Assembly (NCBI GenBank): GCA_900316525.1 | Contig: ONDF01000012.1 | Span: 1-64,000 of the forward strand | Length of the DNA: 64,000 bases | Reading direction: 5' to 3' | Source of the DNA: an uncultured Bacteroidales bacterium | GTDB taxonomy: Bacteria; Bacteroidota; Bacteroidia; Bacteroidales; UBA932 | In this document: positions 43,141 to 51,506 of the stretch, in pieces | Position numbering within the stretch: position 1 is the stretch's first letter | Layout of the letters: each line of letters opens with the position of its first letter | Notes under the pieces: generated by a model | What the model saw: only the letters and a program-made list of their open reading frames with translations | Told to the model about the DNA's origin: nothing | Databases searched by the model: none | Position numbers and translations under genes: made by a program

Positions 43141-44912
43141 GGCAGTTCCCAATAAACTTCGTAACGCTCCTCATGCAGGCTCCACAGGGGTTTCAGCGCC
43201 GTGAAATCACGGGGCAATTCCTTGAACCCCAGCATGGAACCGGGAATATGATAATCGTAAGTGTAATAATCGTTGTATTTGGCGGGGTCCGATACGGGCT
43301 GCGGAGGCACGAAGCCCTCCGTTCCCAGCGGAAGGGCCAGCACCAGCGGGCCGCGCATCACCACCCCGAGCGTGGGATCCTGCAATGCAGGTTCCACGTG
43401 GTAGGTCATTGGATACGAAACGCTGATCCGGTCGCCCGCCTTCCAGTTCCGGTGGAGCGTCAGGTACGACGTTCCCGTCACTTTCACCCGACGGCCATTC
43501 ACTTTCACGACCGGCGCGGCGCTCCAGGAAGGCCGACGGAACGCGATTTCCCGCATTCCCGGCGTCTCCACCGTGAGCGTCACTTCCCCATCGGCCGGGA
43601 AAGCGGTTTCCAGACGGACTTTGAACCCATCCCAATCCAGGGTGGAAGGGATGAAGAGGTTCACATAGAGCTTATTCCCCGCGTGGGCATAGATGCTTTC
43701 CGCATATTTGGCGTGCGACTCGAAGCTGCTGCCCACGCAGCACCAGAAAGAGTCGTACGGCGTGCTGTACACCTTGTGCGTCCCGCTGGCGAGCGGCAGG
43801 AAATAGGCGGCCATCCCGGTCCGGGGATTCTGCGAGCCCAGGATATGGTTGCAGAGCGCCCGCTCGTAATAGTCCATCACGGAAGCGTCCCCGGTCCAGG
43901 CGAGGATATGGCGGGCCAGCCGCAGCATGTTGTACGTGCAGCAGCTCTCCCCCGTCACGCCGGTGACGTGGTTCCGGAAGTCGGCAGGATCGAAGAAATG
44001 CTCCTTGTCGGACAGGCTGCCCGTCGCATAGATGTGATGCGTGAGCATCTCGTCCCAGAAGAACGCGACGGCAGTCCGGGAATCCTCCGAGCCCGTCAGC
44101 TCGTACCGGCGCGCCTCGGCGATCACCTTGGGAATGAAGGTGTTTGTATGCTTCGTCCCGAAATCGGCCTTCTGCGCCTTCAGCGGGTCGATGACATCGT
44201 CGTGGTAGAAGAACTCCGCCAGCCACCGACACGTCTCGTCCCGGGTGATGCCATACAGGTTCCACCAGGCCTCGGGGATGCCGCCGAACTCGTTGCGGAG
44301 CATCAGCCGGCGGGTTTCCTCCGACAGACCGGAGAGCTTCGCCTGCGCCCAATGGGCCATATCCTGGGCTTCCGTCAGGGCCAGTTCCGAGCCCGCCAGT
44401 TCATACTGGTCGATGAGGCCGGCCAATATCTTGTGCAGGGTGTACCACGGGGCCCAGACCCGCTCGCCCCGGATGTTCCGGTTGATCAGTTCCTCCGGGA
44501 AAGCGCTCAGGTAGCCGTTTCCATGAGCAAGCTGCACTTCCCGAAGCCCGAGGACCAGGCTGTCCCCTTTCGCCTTGTAGGCGGGATTTCCGGTCGATGC
44601 GTACTGGAGCGCGCAGGCGCTCAGCACGTGTCCGGTGGTGTGCCCGCGGAGCTCGCAGTCCAGCGATTCCCAGCCACCCAGCTTCTTCACGGTCATATAG
44701 CCACCCTCGTTCCCGGCCCAAACGCCGGCCGTGGTGCGAAAGCTGTGCAGGAGCCGGTTCACGTCGATGCTCCTGAGCCAGGCGCCCGAGCGCTCCTGAT
44801 TCTCCTTGAAGGGGCTGTCCAAAAGGCGGACGTCCTTCAGCGGAAACCATTCCACTTGGGCGGAAGCGCCCAGCGGCAACAGCGCGGCCAGTATGAGGGT
44901 GACAATACGCAT
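43137..44912 (-). CDS. GH127 beta-L-arabinofuranosidase-like enzyme
   Basis: A 591-aa exported protein (signal peptide to about residue 19). It is a full-length GH127 (former DUF1680) enzyme with the zinc-thiolate site: Glu and Cys in TGESCCTYNMLRL and the Cys pair in SFWCCVGSSFESH, corresponding to the metal ligands and nucleophile Cys of HypBA1. Typical activity is release of beta-L-arabinofuranose, though some members act on other sugars. It directly abuts the GH97 gene. Confidence 0.88.
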   Translation of the reverse strand: MRIVTLILAALLPLGASAQVEWFPLKDVRLLDSPFKENQERSGAWLRSIDVNRLLHSFRTTAGVWAGNEGGYMTVKKLGGWESLDCELRGHTTGHVLSACALQYASTGNPAYKAKGDSLVLGLREVQLAHGNGYLSAFPEELINRNIRGERVWAPWYTLHKILAGLIDQYELAGSELALTEAQDMAHWAQAKLSGLSEETRRLMLRNEFGGIPEAWWNLYGITRDETCRWLAEFFYHDDVIDPLKAQKADFGTKHTNTFIPKVIAEARRYELTGSEDSRTAVAFFWDEMLTHHIYATGSLSDKEHFFDPADFRNHVTGVTGESCCTYNMLRLARHILAWTGDASVMDYYERALCNHILGSQNPRTGMAAYFLPLASGTHKVYSTPYDSFWCCVGSSFESHAKYAESIYAHAGNKLYVNLFIPSTLDWDGFKVRLETAFPADGEVTLTVETPGMREIAFRRPSWSAAPVVKVNGRRVKVTGTSYLTLHRNWKAGDRISVSYPMTYHVEPALQDPTLGVVMRGPLVLALPLGTEGFVPPQPVSDPAKYNDYYTYDYHIPGSMLGFKELPRDFTALKPLWSLHEERYEVYWELP

Positions 44913-46838
44913 TTACAGGATGGTCTTCTTTCCCAGTTTCTTGAATGCCTTCAGATCGGCCTTCGCGGCCGGAGTGAAGGAGGCGGCGGCGCCGCCGCGC
45001 GGAAGCAGCAAGAACGGGAGGACATCGCCCTTTCGGACGATGAATTTCCGCACCGCCACGTGGGTGGCCGTGTCCACGGACGGATCGTCCGTATAGACGG
45101 TCATCACAAAGGGCGTATCCGGCGCGAGCCAGTCGGCGGTCAAGCGCAGCGACTGCGCCTCGTCATTGCCCAGGACGCCCAGATACCAGTCGGAGCCGCT
45201 CCGGCGGACGATGGCCGCCGTGGTGCCGATATGGTCGTCCACCACGCGGGTCTCGTCCCACACGGTGGGAACCGTGTCGAAGAACGCCAGTTCCGGCGTC
45301 TCCTTGATGCGGTCCGGCGTGTCATACCAGTACAGCGTCTGGAGCGGCGAGAAATACATCACCGGCAGGGCCAGCTGGTGCGCGTGGGTGTTCTTGAGGC
45401 GCGGGTCAAAATAACAAACCGTATAGTCCGCCGCCCCGCAGAGCATCCGCGTGAACGGAAGCTGCGTATCGTGGGTGGCAGAAGGCCACTCCTCGTTGCC
45501 GCAGATTCCTTCCTGCGTCAGGAGGTTCGGATACGTCCGGGAATAGCCCGTCGGACGGTATTCGTCGTGGATGTTCACCATGATGTGGCTGTCCGCGGCG
45601 GCGCGGACGAGTCCGTGCACCCAGTCCGCCCAATGCTGGTTCGTGAACTGGACAAAACCGAACTTGACGCCTTTCAGGCCCCATTTCTCATACACGGGGA
45701 ACAGCGAGGCGCCCTGCTTCTGGAGCGCATGCTGGTTGACATAGACCCACACGCCGACGCCCTTGGAGGCGCCGTAGCGGACGACTTCCGGCATGTCGAT
45801 GGCCGGAATCACCGTCGTCGCATCGGTCGCGAAGTCGTAGGCGGGGCCGTACCATTTCCAGTCGTACAGGATGTAGTCGATGCCGTGCCGGGCGGCGAAG
45901 TCGATGCAGGCCTTGGAGTTTTCGGTGGTCAGGCGAGTTTCGCGGAGGATCTTGCCGGGCTTGATCCAGTCCGTGTCGGAGAGTTGGCAGGATTCGTTCA
46001 GGTTAAGGTAGATGTCATTCTGCTCCAGCAGACCGCCCAGGCGGTCGGAAGCCATCACCACGCGCCAAGGCATGGCATAGGGCGTAACCAGGTCGGTACC
46101 GGTGTCGTTCAGGGCGACAGCCAGCACATTGGGCCGGACAAGACGGAGTTTCCCGCGCGGGAAATCGACCACGCCGGCCTCTCCGACGGCCGCATACAGG
46201 TCGTCGGCGAGTTGCAGCGTGAGCGGACGCTCGCACTCTTCCGTCCATCCTTCCAAAGGCCGTTTCTCATAGAAAGCCTGGGCCCAGAGATGGTACCAAG
46301 CCTCGGTCCCGGCCGGGAAGGCGAACTCGGTGTTGTCGGCGACGATCCGGTGGTACAGGGCGTCCGGATGCATCGGCAGGAAATAGCGGAAGGCGATGCC
46401 CCCGTCATAGGCCCGGAACTCGATGTCCAGCCCGCACAGGGACGTGTCGTCCTTCGTGAAATGCAGGACGACGCCCCGGTACGCATCCCGGACCTCGCTG
46501 CGCTCCCCGAAGGGATTGCGCCACACGGTGTCCCGGGACACGGTTTCGGTCCCCGCCAACGAAAGATTGTCAAACCAGCGGTCCAGGCGGGGTACGGACC
46601 GCTTTCCGGTCGCCATCTCCCAGACGTGGTTGTCCACGGTCAAGTCCAGGGCCGACGGGAGCACCACGGCACGGCCGTCGAAGGCCGTGGCGTAAGTGAT
46701 CCGCGTGCGCCCGTTTTCCGCCGTCACCTCGATCCGGGCGGTCTGGCGACCGTCCGGAGAGGCGATGTCGAAAGTCTGCGCGCCCAGGGCCTGCCCCAGG
46801 AACAACAGGAGGGATATGACGGCCGGCGTACGCATCAC
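44913..46838 (-). CDS. GH97 alpha-glycosidase, divergent active site
   Basis: A 641-aa exported glycosidase (signal peptide ending near ALGAQ, residue 20) with N-terminal beta-sandwich, central TIM barrel (about 280-560) and C-terminal beta domain. VNIHDEYRPTGYSRTYPNL and QEGICGNEEWP are GH97 hallmarks with the acid and base Glu residues. The segment WGLKGVKFGFVQFTNQ lacks an Asp at the place where retaining GH97 alpha-galactosidases have their nucleophile, so it may use another mechanism or substrate. Its start overlaps the PL38-like stop (ATGA end at 46835). Confidence 0.85.
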   Translation of the reverse strand: MMRTPAVISLLLFLGQALGAQTFDIASPDGRQTARIEVTAENGRTRITYATAFDGRAVVLPSALDLTVDNHVWEMATGKRSVPRLDRWFDNLSLAGTETVSRDTVWRNPFGERSEVRDAYRGVVLHFTKDDTSLCGLDIEFRAYDGGIAFRYFLPMHPDALYHRIVADNTEFAFPAGTEAWYHLWAQAFYEKRPLEGWTEECERPLTLQLADDLYAAVGEAGVVDFPRGKLRLVRPNVLAVALNDTGTDLVTPYAMPWRVVMASDRLGGLLEQNDIYLNLNESCQLSDTDWIKPGKILRETRLTTENSKACIDFAARHGIDYILYDWKWYGPAYDFATDATTVIPAIDMPEVVRYGASKGVGVWVYVNQHALQKQGASLFPVYEKWGLKGVKFGFVQFTNQHWADWVHGLVRAAADSHIMVNIHDEYRPTGYSRTYPNLLTQEGICGNEEWPSATHDTQLPFTRMLCGAADYTVCYFDPRLKNTHAHQLALPVMYFSPLQTLYWYDTPDRIKETPELAFFDTVPTVWDETRVVDDHIGTTAAIVRRSGSDWYLGVLGNDEAQSLRLTADWLAPDTPFVMTVYTDDPSVDTATHVAVRKFIVRKGDVLPFLLLPRGGAAASFTPAAKADLKAFKKLGKKTIL

Positions 46839-48193
46839 TCGCCCTGATAGAAGAGGAGGGTGCCCCAGCCGATCTGGTCGAAGGCGCTGTTGGAGGAGCC
46901 GTAGCGGCTGTCGCCGGCGCCGCAGTCACCGGTGAGCTTTCCGCTCCGGTAGCGCAGCTGCTCGGCGAAGAGCTTCGTGTAGTAGCAGGTGTTCGCCGGC
47001 AGCTTCTTCTCCTTGATGTAGTGCGCGTAGATGAGGTCCCAACCCGGACGCTCCTTACCGCGCCCGTCGGCGGAGATCGCCGTATGGGTCGCGCCGTGGC
47101 TGTGGTTGGAACAGGAGCAGTCCACGCAGTACTTGTACTCGGTGAAAGGCATCGAGGTCGTGATGAACGTGCCGTTCTGCTTCACGTTGTACTTGGCTTC
47201 ATACTCGAAGAAAGCCAGCACGCGGTTGTTCTCGGCGCCCCAGAAGTCCAGGCCCACGTTCTGCGCCATCCGGCACAGCTCGGCGGTCTCGGCCACGCAC
47301 AGGGTGGCGTGGCCCTGGTCGCGGCCCGACTCCATGCACTGGGCGATGAAGGCGGACTTGCCGGAAGGATCCGCAATGGGATCGTACGGGACGAGGTGCT
47401 TCACGGCCCCGCTCCCCTTTCCGGACAGGAACTGCTTGTTCACGTAGTTCACCATCTCCTGGTCCTCCAGGTAGATGCCGATGGCCATGATCGAGGCCAG
47501 GTTGCAGAGCTCCCAGTTGGACCAGTAGTGCAGGTCGCACACGCCGGAACCGCCGTGATTCTCGATGAACCAGTAGTTCTTCGCGTACCAGATATCCTTC
47601 AGCCACTTCCCGAACGTGGTCTGCTCGGAAGCGGACCAGCCGGTATAGCTCCGCAGGAGCTCGGCCGCATTGGCGAACGTATAGCCCTGAAAACCCGTCA
47701 GCAAGTACTGGTTGTTGTCATTGGCCGTGATCTTCTTGCACACGCGGGCCCATTCGTTGAGGATGGCGCGGGCCGCCTCGGCGTACTTCGCGTCCCCGGA
47801 GATCTGCCAGCGCAGGGCCAGCTGGAAGGCGGCGCCCGCCTGCTGGCAGCACAGGATGTAATTCTCCGTGGTGCCTGTGCCCGTAGGATCGCCGCGGACG
47901 ACGGTCTCGAGGGCGCTGGGCGCGATGTTTTCCTGGGCCCAGGGGCTGGCGCACAGCTCCTTCCAGGAGGCGAACACCGGGTCGTTGGCGTCCGCCGCGG
48001 CGACGTGCTGCTTCACGCGGGCCAGGTCGGCCGCATTGACATACGCGCCGGGGTGGCTGAACTTCACCGTCACGTCGGGAACGGGCTTCTCCACGGGGGT
48101 GAGGTCCACTTCGCCCTGCTTGGGCAGCTTGTTGCAGGCGGCCGCCCCCGTGAGGGCAGCCGCTGCAAACAGCATACAAACCAACCTATTCAT
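46835..48193 (-). CDS. Alginate-lyase-superfamily (PL38-like) lipoprotein
   Basis: A 452-aa lipoprotein (Cys20 in TGAAACNKLP) with a complete alginate_lyase toroid domain: FSHPGAYVNAADLARV at the start, CMESGRDQGHATLCVAETAELCRMA near 290, and EYEAKYN. In Bacteroidota such proteins include PL38 enzymes that act on glucuronan, so cleavage of a uronate-containing glycan by beta-elimination is likely. It follows the surface lipoprotein with an 8-nt overlap and precedes GH97. Catalytic residues are not assigned individually. Confidence 0.75.
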   Translation of the reverse strand: MNRLVCMLFAAAALTGAAACNKLPKQGEVDLTPVEKPVPDVTVKFSHPGAYVNAADLARVKQHVAAADANDPVFASWKELCASPWAQENIAPSALETVVRGDPTGTGTTENYILCCQQAGAAFQLALRWQISGDAKYAEAARAILNEWARVCKKITANDNNQYLLTGFQGYTFANAAELLRSYTGWSASEQTTFGKWLKDIWYAKNYWFIENHGGSGVCDLHYWSNWELCNLASIMAIGIYLEDQEMVNYVNKQFLSGKGSGAVKHLVPYDPIADPSGKSAFIAQCMESGRDQGHATLCVAETAELCRMAQNVGLDFWGAENNRVLAFFEYEAKYNVKQNGTFITTSMPFTEYKYCVDCSCSNHSHGATHTAISADGRGKERPGWDLIYAHYIKEKKLPANTCYYTKLFAEQLRYRSGKLTGDCGAGDSRYGSSNSAFDQIGWGTLLFYQGE

Positions 48194-49766
48194 ACGTGAT
48201 GCCGGTCTTGTTGGACCACTCGAGCAGATAGGCGTTCATCTCATCCATCGAGCGGAACGTGTGATGCCAGAAGAATCTGTAATACAGGTTGTTGATGTCC
48301 TGGAGATCGGCCTTGTCGGAGTTGCGGATGTCCGCGTACTTCAGCTGCCAGGTGGTGAAGGTGATCACCGTGTTCTCCGGGAAGGCGGTGCCGTTCTGCC
48401 AGTTCTGGTCCACGAGGCTGTACACGAGGATCGCGGAGCCGTCGGAGCACTTGAACTTCTTGAACCACTTGTTGTTGGAGCCGCCGTAGTTGCCGGAGTA
48501 CTTGGTGCCGTCCTCGGCCGTGCCGGAGGTGTCCAGGTTGATGTTGCGGGCGAACTTGCCCTTGCCGTTCTCGTCCATGCGGTCGTTCACGTCGTCCACG
48601 CGGATGGTGATGATCGGGTACTCCTTGGAGATGAAGGTCTGGCCGGCGTGTCCGAAGTCGCCGCGGCCGGTATTGGCGTTGGCCTTGTTCGGGACGATGT
48701 ACAGGTAGCGCTCGCCGGCGTCGCTGATGCGGAGCTCCTTCGTGGCGCCGTTCGTCTTGGTGATCCACAGGTCCGGATTCTCGTTGTGCTCGCGGTAGAA
48801 GCCGGCCGGGACGTTCACCTCGATGGTGGCGGAGGAGACATAGCCGGCGGGAGCGGCCTCGGAAGACTGCGTGCTCACGGTGACCGTGGCCTTGCCGTAC
48901 TTCTTGATGGTCACGACGCCCTTGTTCACGGTCAGGACTTCCTCGTCGGAGCTGGTCCAGACCAGGCGGGACTTGGTGCAGACGGCCGGATAGGTCTCGT
49001 AGCCGAGCTCATACTTGCCGTCGGAAACGGAGAGGATGACGCTGTTCTCGGCCACCTTGATGCCGGTGGGCTCGATGATCTTGTCCACGATCATCTCGTG
49101 GGTGGCGGTGGCGCCCTTGCCGTCCAGGGCCGTGGCCTTGACCTCGATCTTGCCGTAGGCGACACCGTGCAGCAGGCCGGTGACTGGATCGATGGTGGCG
49201 TTGGCAGCCGGCGTCACGCTCCAGATGACCGTCTTGTACGTGGCGTCTTCCGGGGAAATGACGGCCTTCATCTGCATCGACTCCCCTTCCGCGACCTTCG
49301 GCAGGCCGTAGATCTCGTCCACGCCTTCGGAGGCGTCGATGATCTGGATGGAAGTGGCGGGAACCAGGGTCTGGGACACCTTCACGGTGATGGAAGGCAG
49401 GCAGGTGAGGTTCCTCGGCTTATGCTCGATGGAGATGGACGTCGTGCCGGCGCCCACGGCGGTGATATGGCCGTTCTGGTCCACGGTGGCGACGGAAGGG
49501 TCGCCGGAGGCCCAGACGATCTCAGGGTTGGTGAGCTCCTCCAGGGAAGGAGTCACCGCGTAGGAGAAGTCCACGGACTCGCCCACGACCATCGGGAAGA
49601 CGGTCGATCCGTTCTCATCCGTGTAGAACTTCGCGGCGTCGGTGTCGGAATAGGTGAATTCCAGGGTCTTGGCCATCACCACGGAATCCAGCACATAGGA
49701 TTCCTTCTTCTGGCAGGAAGCGAGGGCGGCGAGGCCGGCGGCGACGAGGATGATATACTTTTTCAT
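48186..49766 (-). CDS. Surface lipoprotein with Ig-like (BIG2) domains
   Basis: A 526-aa lipoprotein (start MKKYIILVAAG at 49766; Cys18 in LASCQKKES) in the SusE/F position after SusD. It has three bacterial Ig-like (BIG2) repeats (about 40-320; IVWASGDPSVATVDQNG, VIWSVTPAANATID and LVWTSSDEEVLTVNKG) and a C-terminal ~190-residue domain (from GFYREHNENPDLWIT) that may be DUF4979-like. It is probably a surface glycan-binding protein of the second PUL; no catalytic motif is seen. Confidence 0.78.
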   Translation of the reverse strand: MKKYIILVAAGLAALASCQKKESYVLDSVVMAKTLEFTYSDTDAAKFYTDENGSTVFPMVVGESVDFSYAVTPSLEELTNPEIVWASGDPSVATVDQNGHITAVGAGTTSISIEHKPRNLTCLPSITVKVSQTLVPATSIQIIDASEGVDEIYGLPKVAEGESMQMKAVISPEDATYKTVIWSVTPAANATIDPVTGLLHGVAYGKIEVKATALDGKGATATHEMIVDKIIEPTGIKVAENSVILSVSDGKYELGYETYPAVCTKSRLVWTSSDEEVLTVNKGVVTIKKYGKATVTVSTQSSEAAPAGYVSSATIEVNVPAGFYREHNENPDLWITKTNGATKELRISDAGERYLYIVPNKANANTGRGDFGHAGQTFISKEYPIITIRVDDVNDRMDENGKGKFARNINLDTSGTAEDGTKYSGNYGGSNNKWFKKFKCSDGSAILVYSLVDQNWQNGTAFPENTVITFTTWQLKYADIRNSDKADLQDINNLYYRFFWHHTFRSMDEMNAYLLEWSNKTGITYE

Positions 49767-49781
49767 ATCGCAGTCCATTGT

Positions 49782-51494
49782 TTAGTTCCAACCTTTGTTC
49801 TGACCGAGCTCGGGGTTGAGCTGCAGCTCGTCGCTCGGAATCGGATACAGATAGTTCTTCTCGGCCCACACGCGGCCGTCGTAGAGGATGATGCTGCCGT
49901 CGGCGTCCAGCGGACGGGTCTGGTTGGTCCAGTTGGTGGCGAACCAGCCGGTCATCGGGATGCCCCGCAGGTTCTGCGGCATCTCGGTCTCGGCGGTCTT
50001 CCAGCGCTTGAGGTCGTCCACGCGGAAGCCCTCGAGGGCGAGTTCCACGGTGCGCTCGGCGCGGATCTCTTCGCGCATCGACAGGCCGTTGGCGGAGACC
50101 AGGCTGTTGGAGAGCTTCACCATGTCCGGATTGGAGCGCTGGCGGACGAGGTTCAGGGAGAGGTCGAGGTCGGCGTCGGAGATGCTTTCGCCCTGCTCAT
50201 ACACGGCTTCGGCGTAGTTCAGGAGCACTTCGGCGTAGCGGATGACCGGATAGTCGTAGCCTTCGTTGGTGTCGTCGACCTTGCGCTCGGTCGCCCACTT
50301 GTTGTTGATATAGCCGGACTGGGAGCGGCGGTCGCAGGTGAGGGCGTCCTCCTCGTCGGCGGCGGTCCAGGTGGTGCGCCACTTGCCGTCGTTGTTCCAG
50401 TACTTCTGGCCGTGACGGAGCAGGGTGGCGTTCATCCGGTTGTCGCGGTCGGCGAACTCGGTGTTCTGGCCGGCGTAGCCCTGGAACTTGGGAGACTTCG
50501 CGATCGGCAGGCCGTCCTGGCAGCGGTACATGTCCGCGAGCTTGCGGGTCACGTACACACCGCTGTTCTGGGCGCCGTGGGTGATGTTGGTGCCGATCTT
50601 CTTCGTGGCCTCGTCGTGGCGGTGGGAGAAGATGTACTCCTTGTTGTCCGCCTTGGTGAGCTTGGCCGGGTTGCAGTCGGTGTTCTCCAGGATGAACATG
50701 TAGCGGTAGCTGTCCTTCCCGCCGAGAGCGTCGCTGTAGAAGAGCGAGTAGGCCTTGCTGTCGATGACAGCCTTCGCGGCGGCCGCGGCGGTGGCGAAGA
50801 GCTCGTTCGCGGCGGAAGCGTTGTTGTTGTGGAACTTCTGCCAGGAGCCCTCGTACAGGGCGACACGGCTCAGGAAGGCGTTGGCGGCGCCCTTCGCGAC
50901 GCGACCGTCCTCGGTCGGCATCTCGGGAAGGAGCTCGGCGGCCTTCTTCAGGTCGTCCACGCAGTGGCGGATCACCTCCAGGCGGTCGTTCCGCTTGCCG
51001 TACAGCTTCTCGGAGTCCATGTCCAGCGGCGTGTCGGTGTAGATCACGTCACCGAAGATCTGGACGAGCTCGAAATAGAAGTAGGCGCGGAAGAAGTAGG
51101 CCTCGCCCATCGGGATGGCGATGTCGGCCTTGGGCTCGAATTCCGCGGCGTTCTTGAGCAGCAGGTTCGTGTAGTAGATGCGCTTGTACAGGGTCTTGTA
51201 GTTGCCGTCCGTGGAAGGGATGGAGTTGGAACCGGCGCTGTACACGTTCAGGTTGGGCGTGGCGACGAGGTCGGAACGGGTGTCGGAATGGACGCCGTCC
51301 GTCCAGCTGCACATATAGTCGGAGCCCTGGAAATCGCGGGTCCAGCCGTAGAACTGGTTGGCGAACAGGCTGTAGTTGGCGGGACTGGACCACACCTGCG
51401 CGTCAGAGAGCTGGGCTTTCGGGGAAAGGTCCATGCAAGCGGACGCAAAGAGGGCGGCGGCCGCGATGCTCAGTATGTTGATGATTCTTTTCAT
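49782..51494 (-). CDS. susD: SusD/RagB-family lipoprotein (second PUL)
   Basis: A 570-aa surface lipoprotein (Cys20 in FASACMDLSPKAQ). SusD hallmarks are GEAYFFRAYFYFELVQIFGDV, ALYEGSW, PVIRYAEVLLNYAEA and ERTVELALEGFRVDDLKRW. It starts 12 nt after SusC and pairs with it. It shares little identity with the pectin-locus SusD, consistent with a different glycan. Confidence 0.94.
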   Translation of the reverse strand: MKRIINILSIAAAALFASACMDLSPKAQLSDAQVWSSPANYSLFANQFYGWTRDFQGSDYMCSWTDGVHSDTRSDLVATPNLNVYSAGSNSIPSTDGNYKTLYKRIYYTNLLLKNAAEFEPKADIAIPMGEAYFFRAYFYFELVQIFGDVIYTDTPLDMDSEKLYGKRNDRLEVIRHCVDDLKKAAELLPEMPTEDGRVAKGAANAFLSRVALYEGSWQKFHNNNASAANELFATAAAAAKAVIDSKAYSLFYSDALGGKDSYRYMFILENTDCNPAKLTKADNKEYIFSHRHDEATKKIGTNITHGAQNSGVYVTRKLADMYRCQDGLPIAKSPKFQGYAGQNTEFADRDNRMNATLLRHGQKYWNNDGKWRTTWTAADEEDALTCDRRSQSGYINNKWATERKVDDTNEGYDYPVIRYAEVLLNYAEAVYEQGESISDADLDLSLNLVRQRSNPDMVKLSNSLVSANGLSMREEIRAERTVELALEGFRVDDLKRWKTAETEMPQNLRGIPMTGWFATNWTNQTRPLDADGSIILYDGRVWAEKNYLYPIPSDELQLNPELGQNKGWN

Positions 51495-51506
51495 ATCGCG
51501 TCAGGA

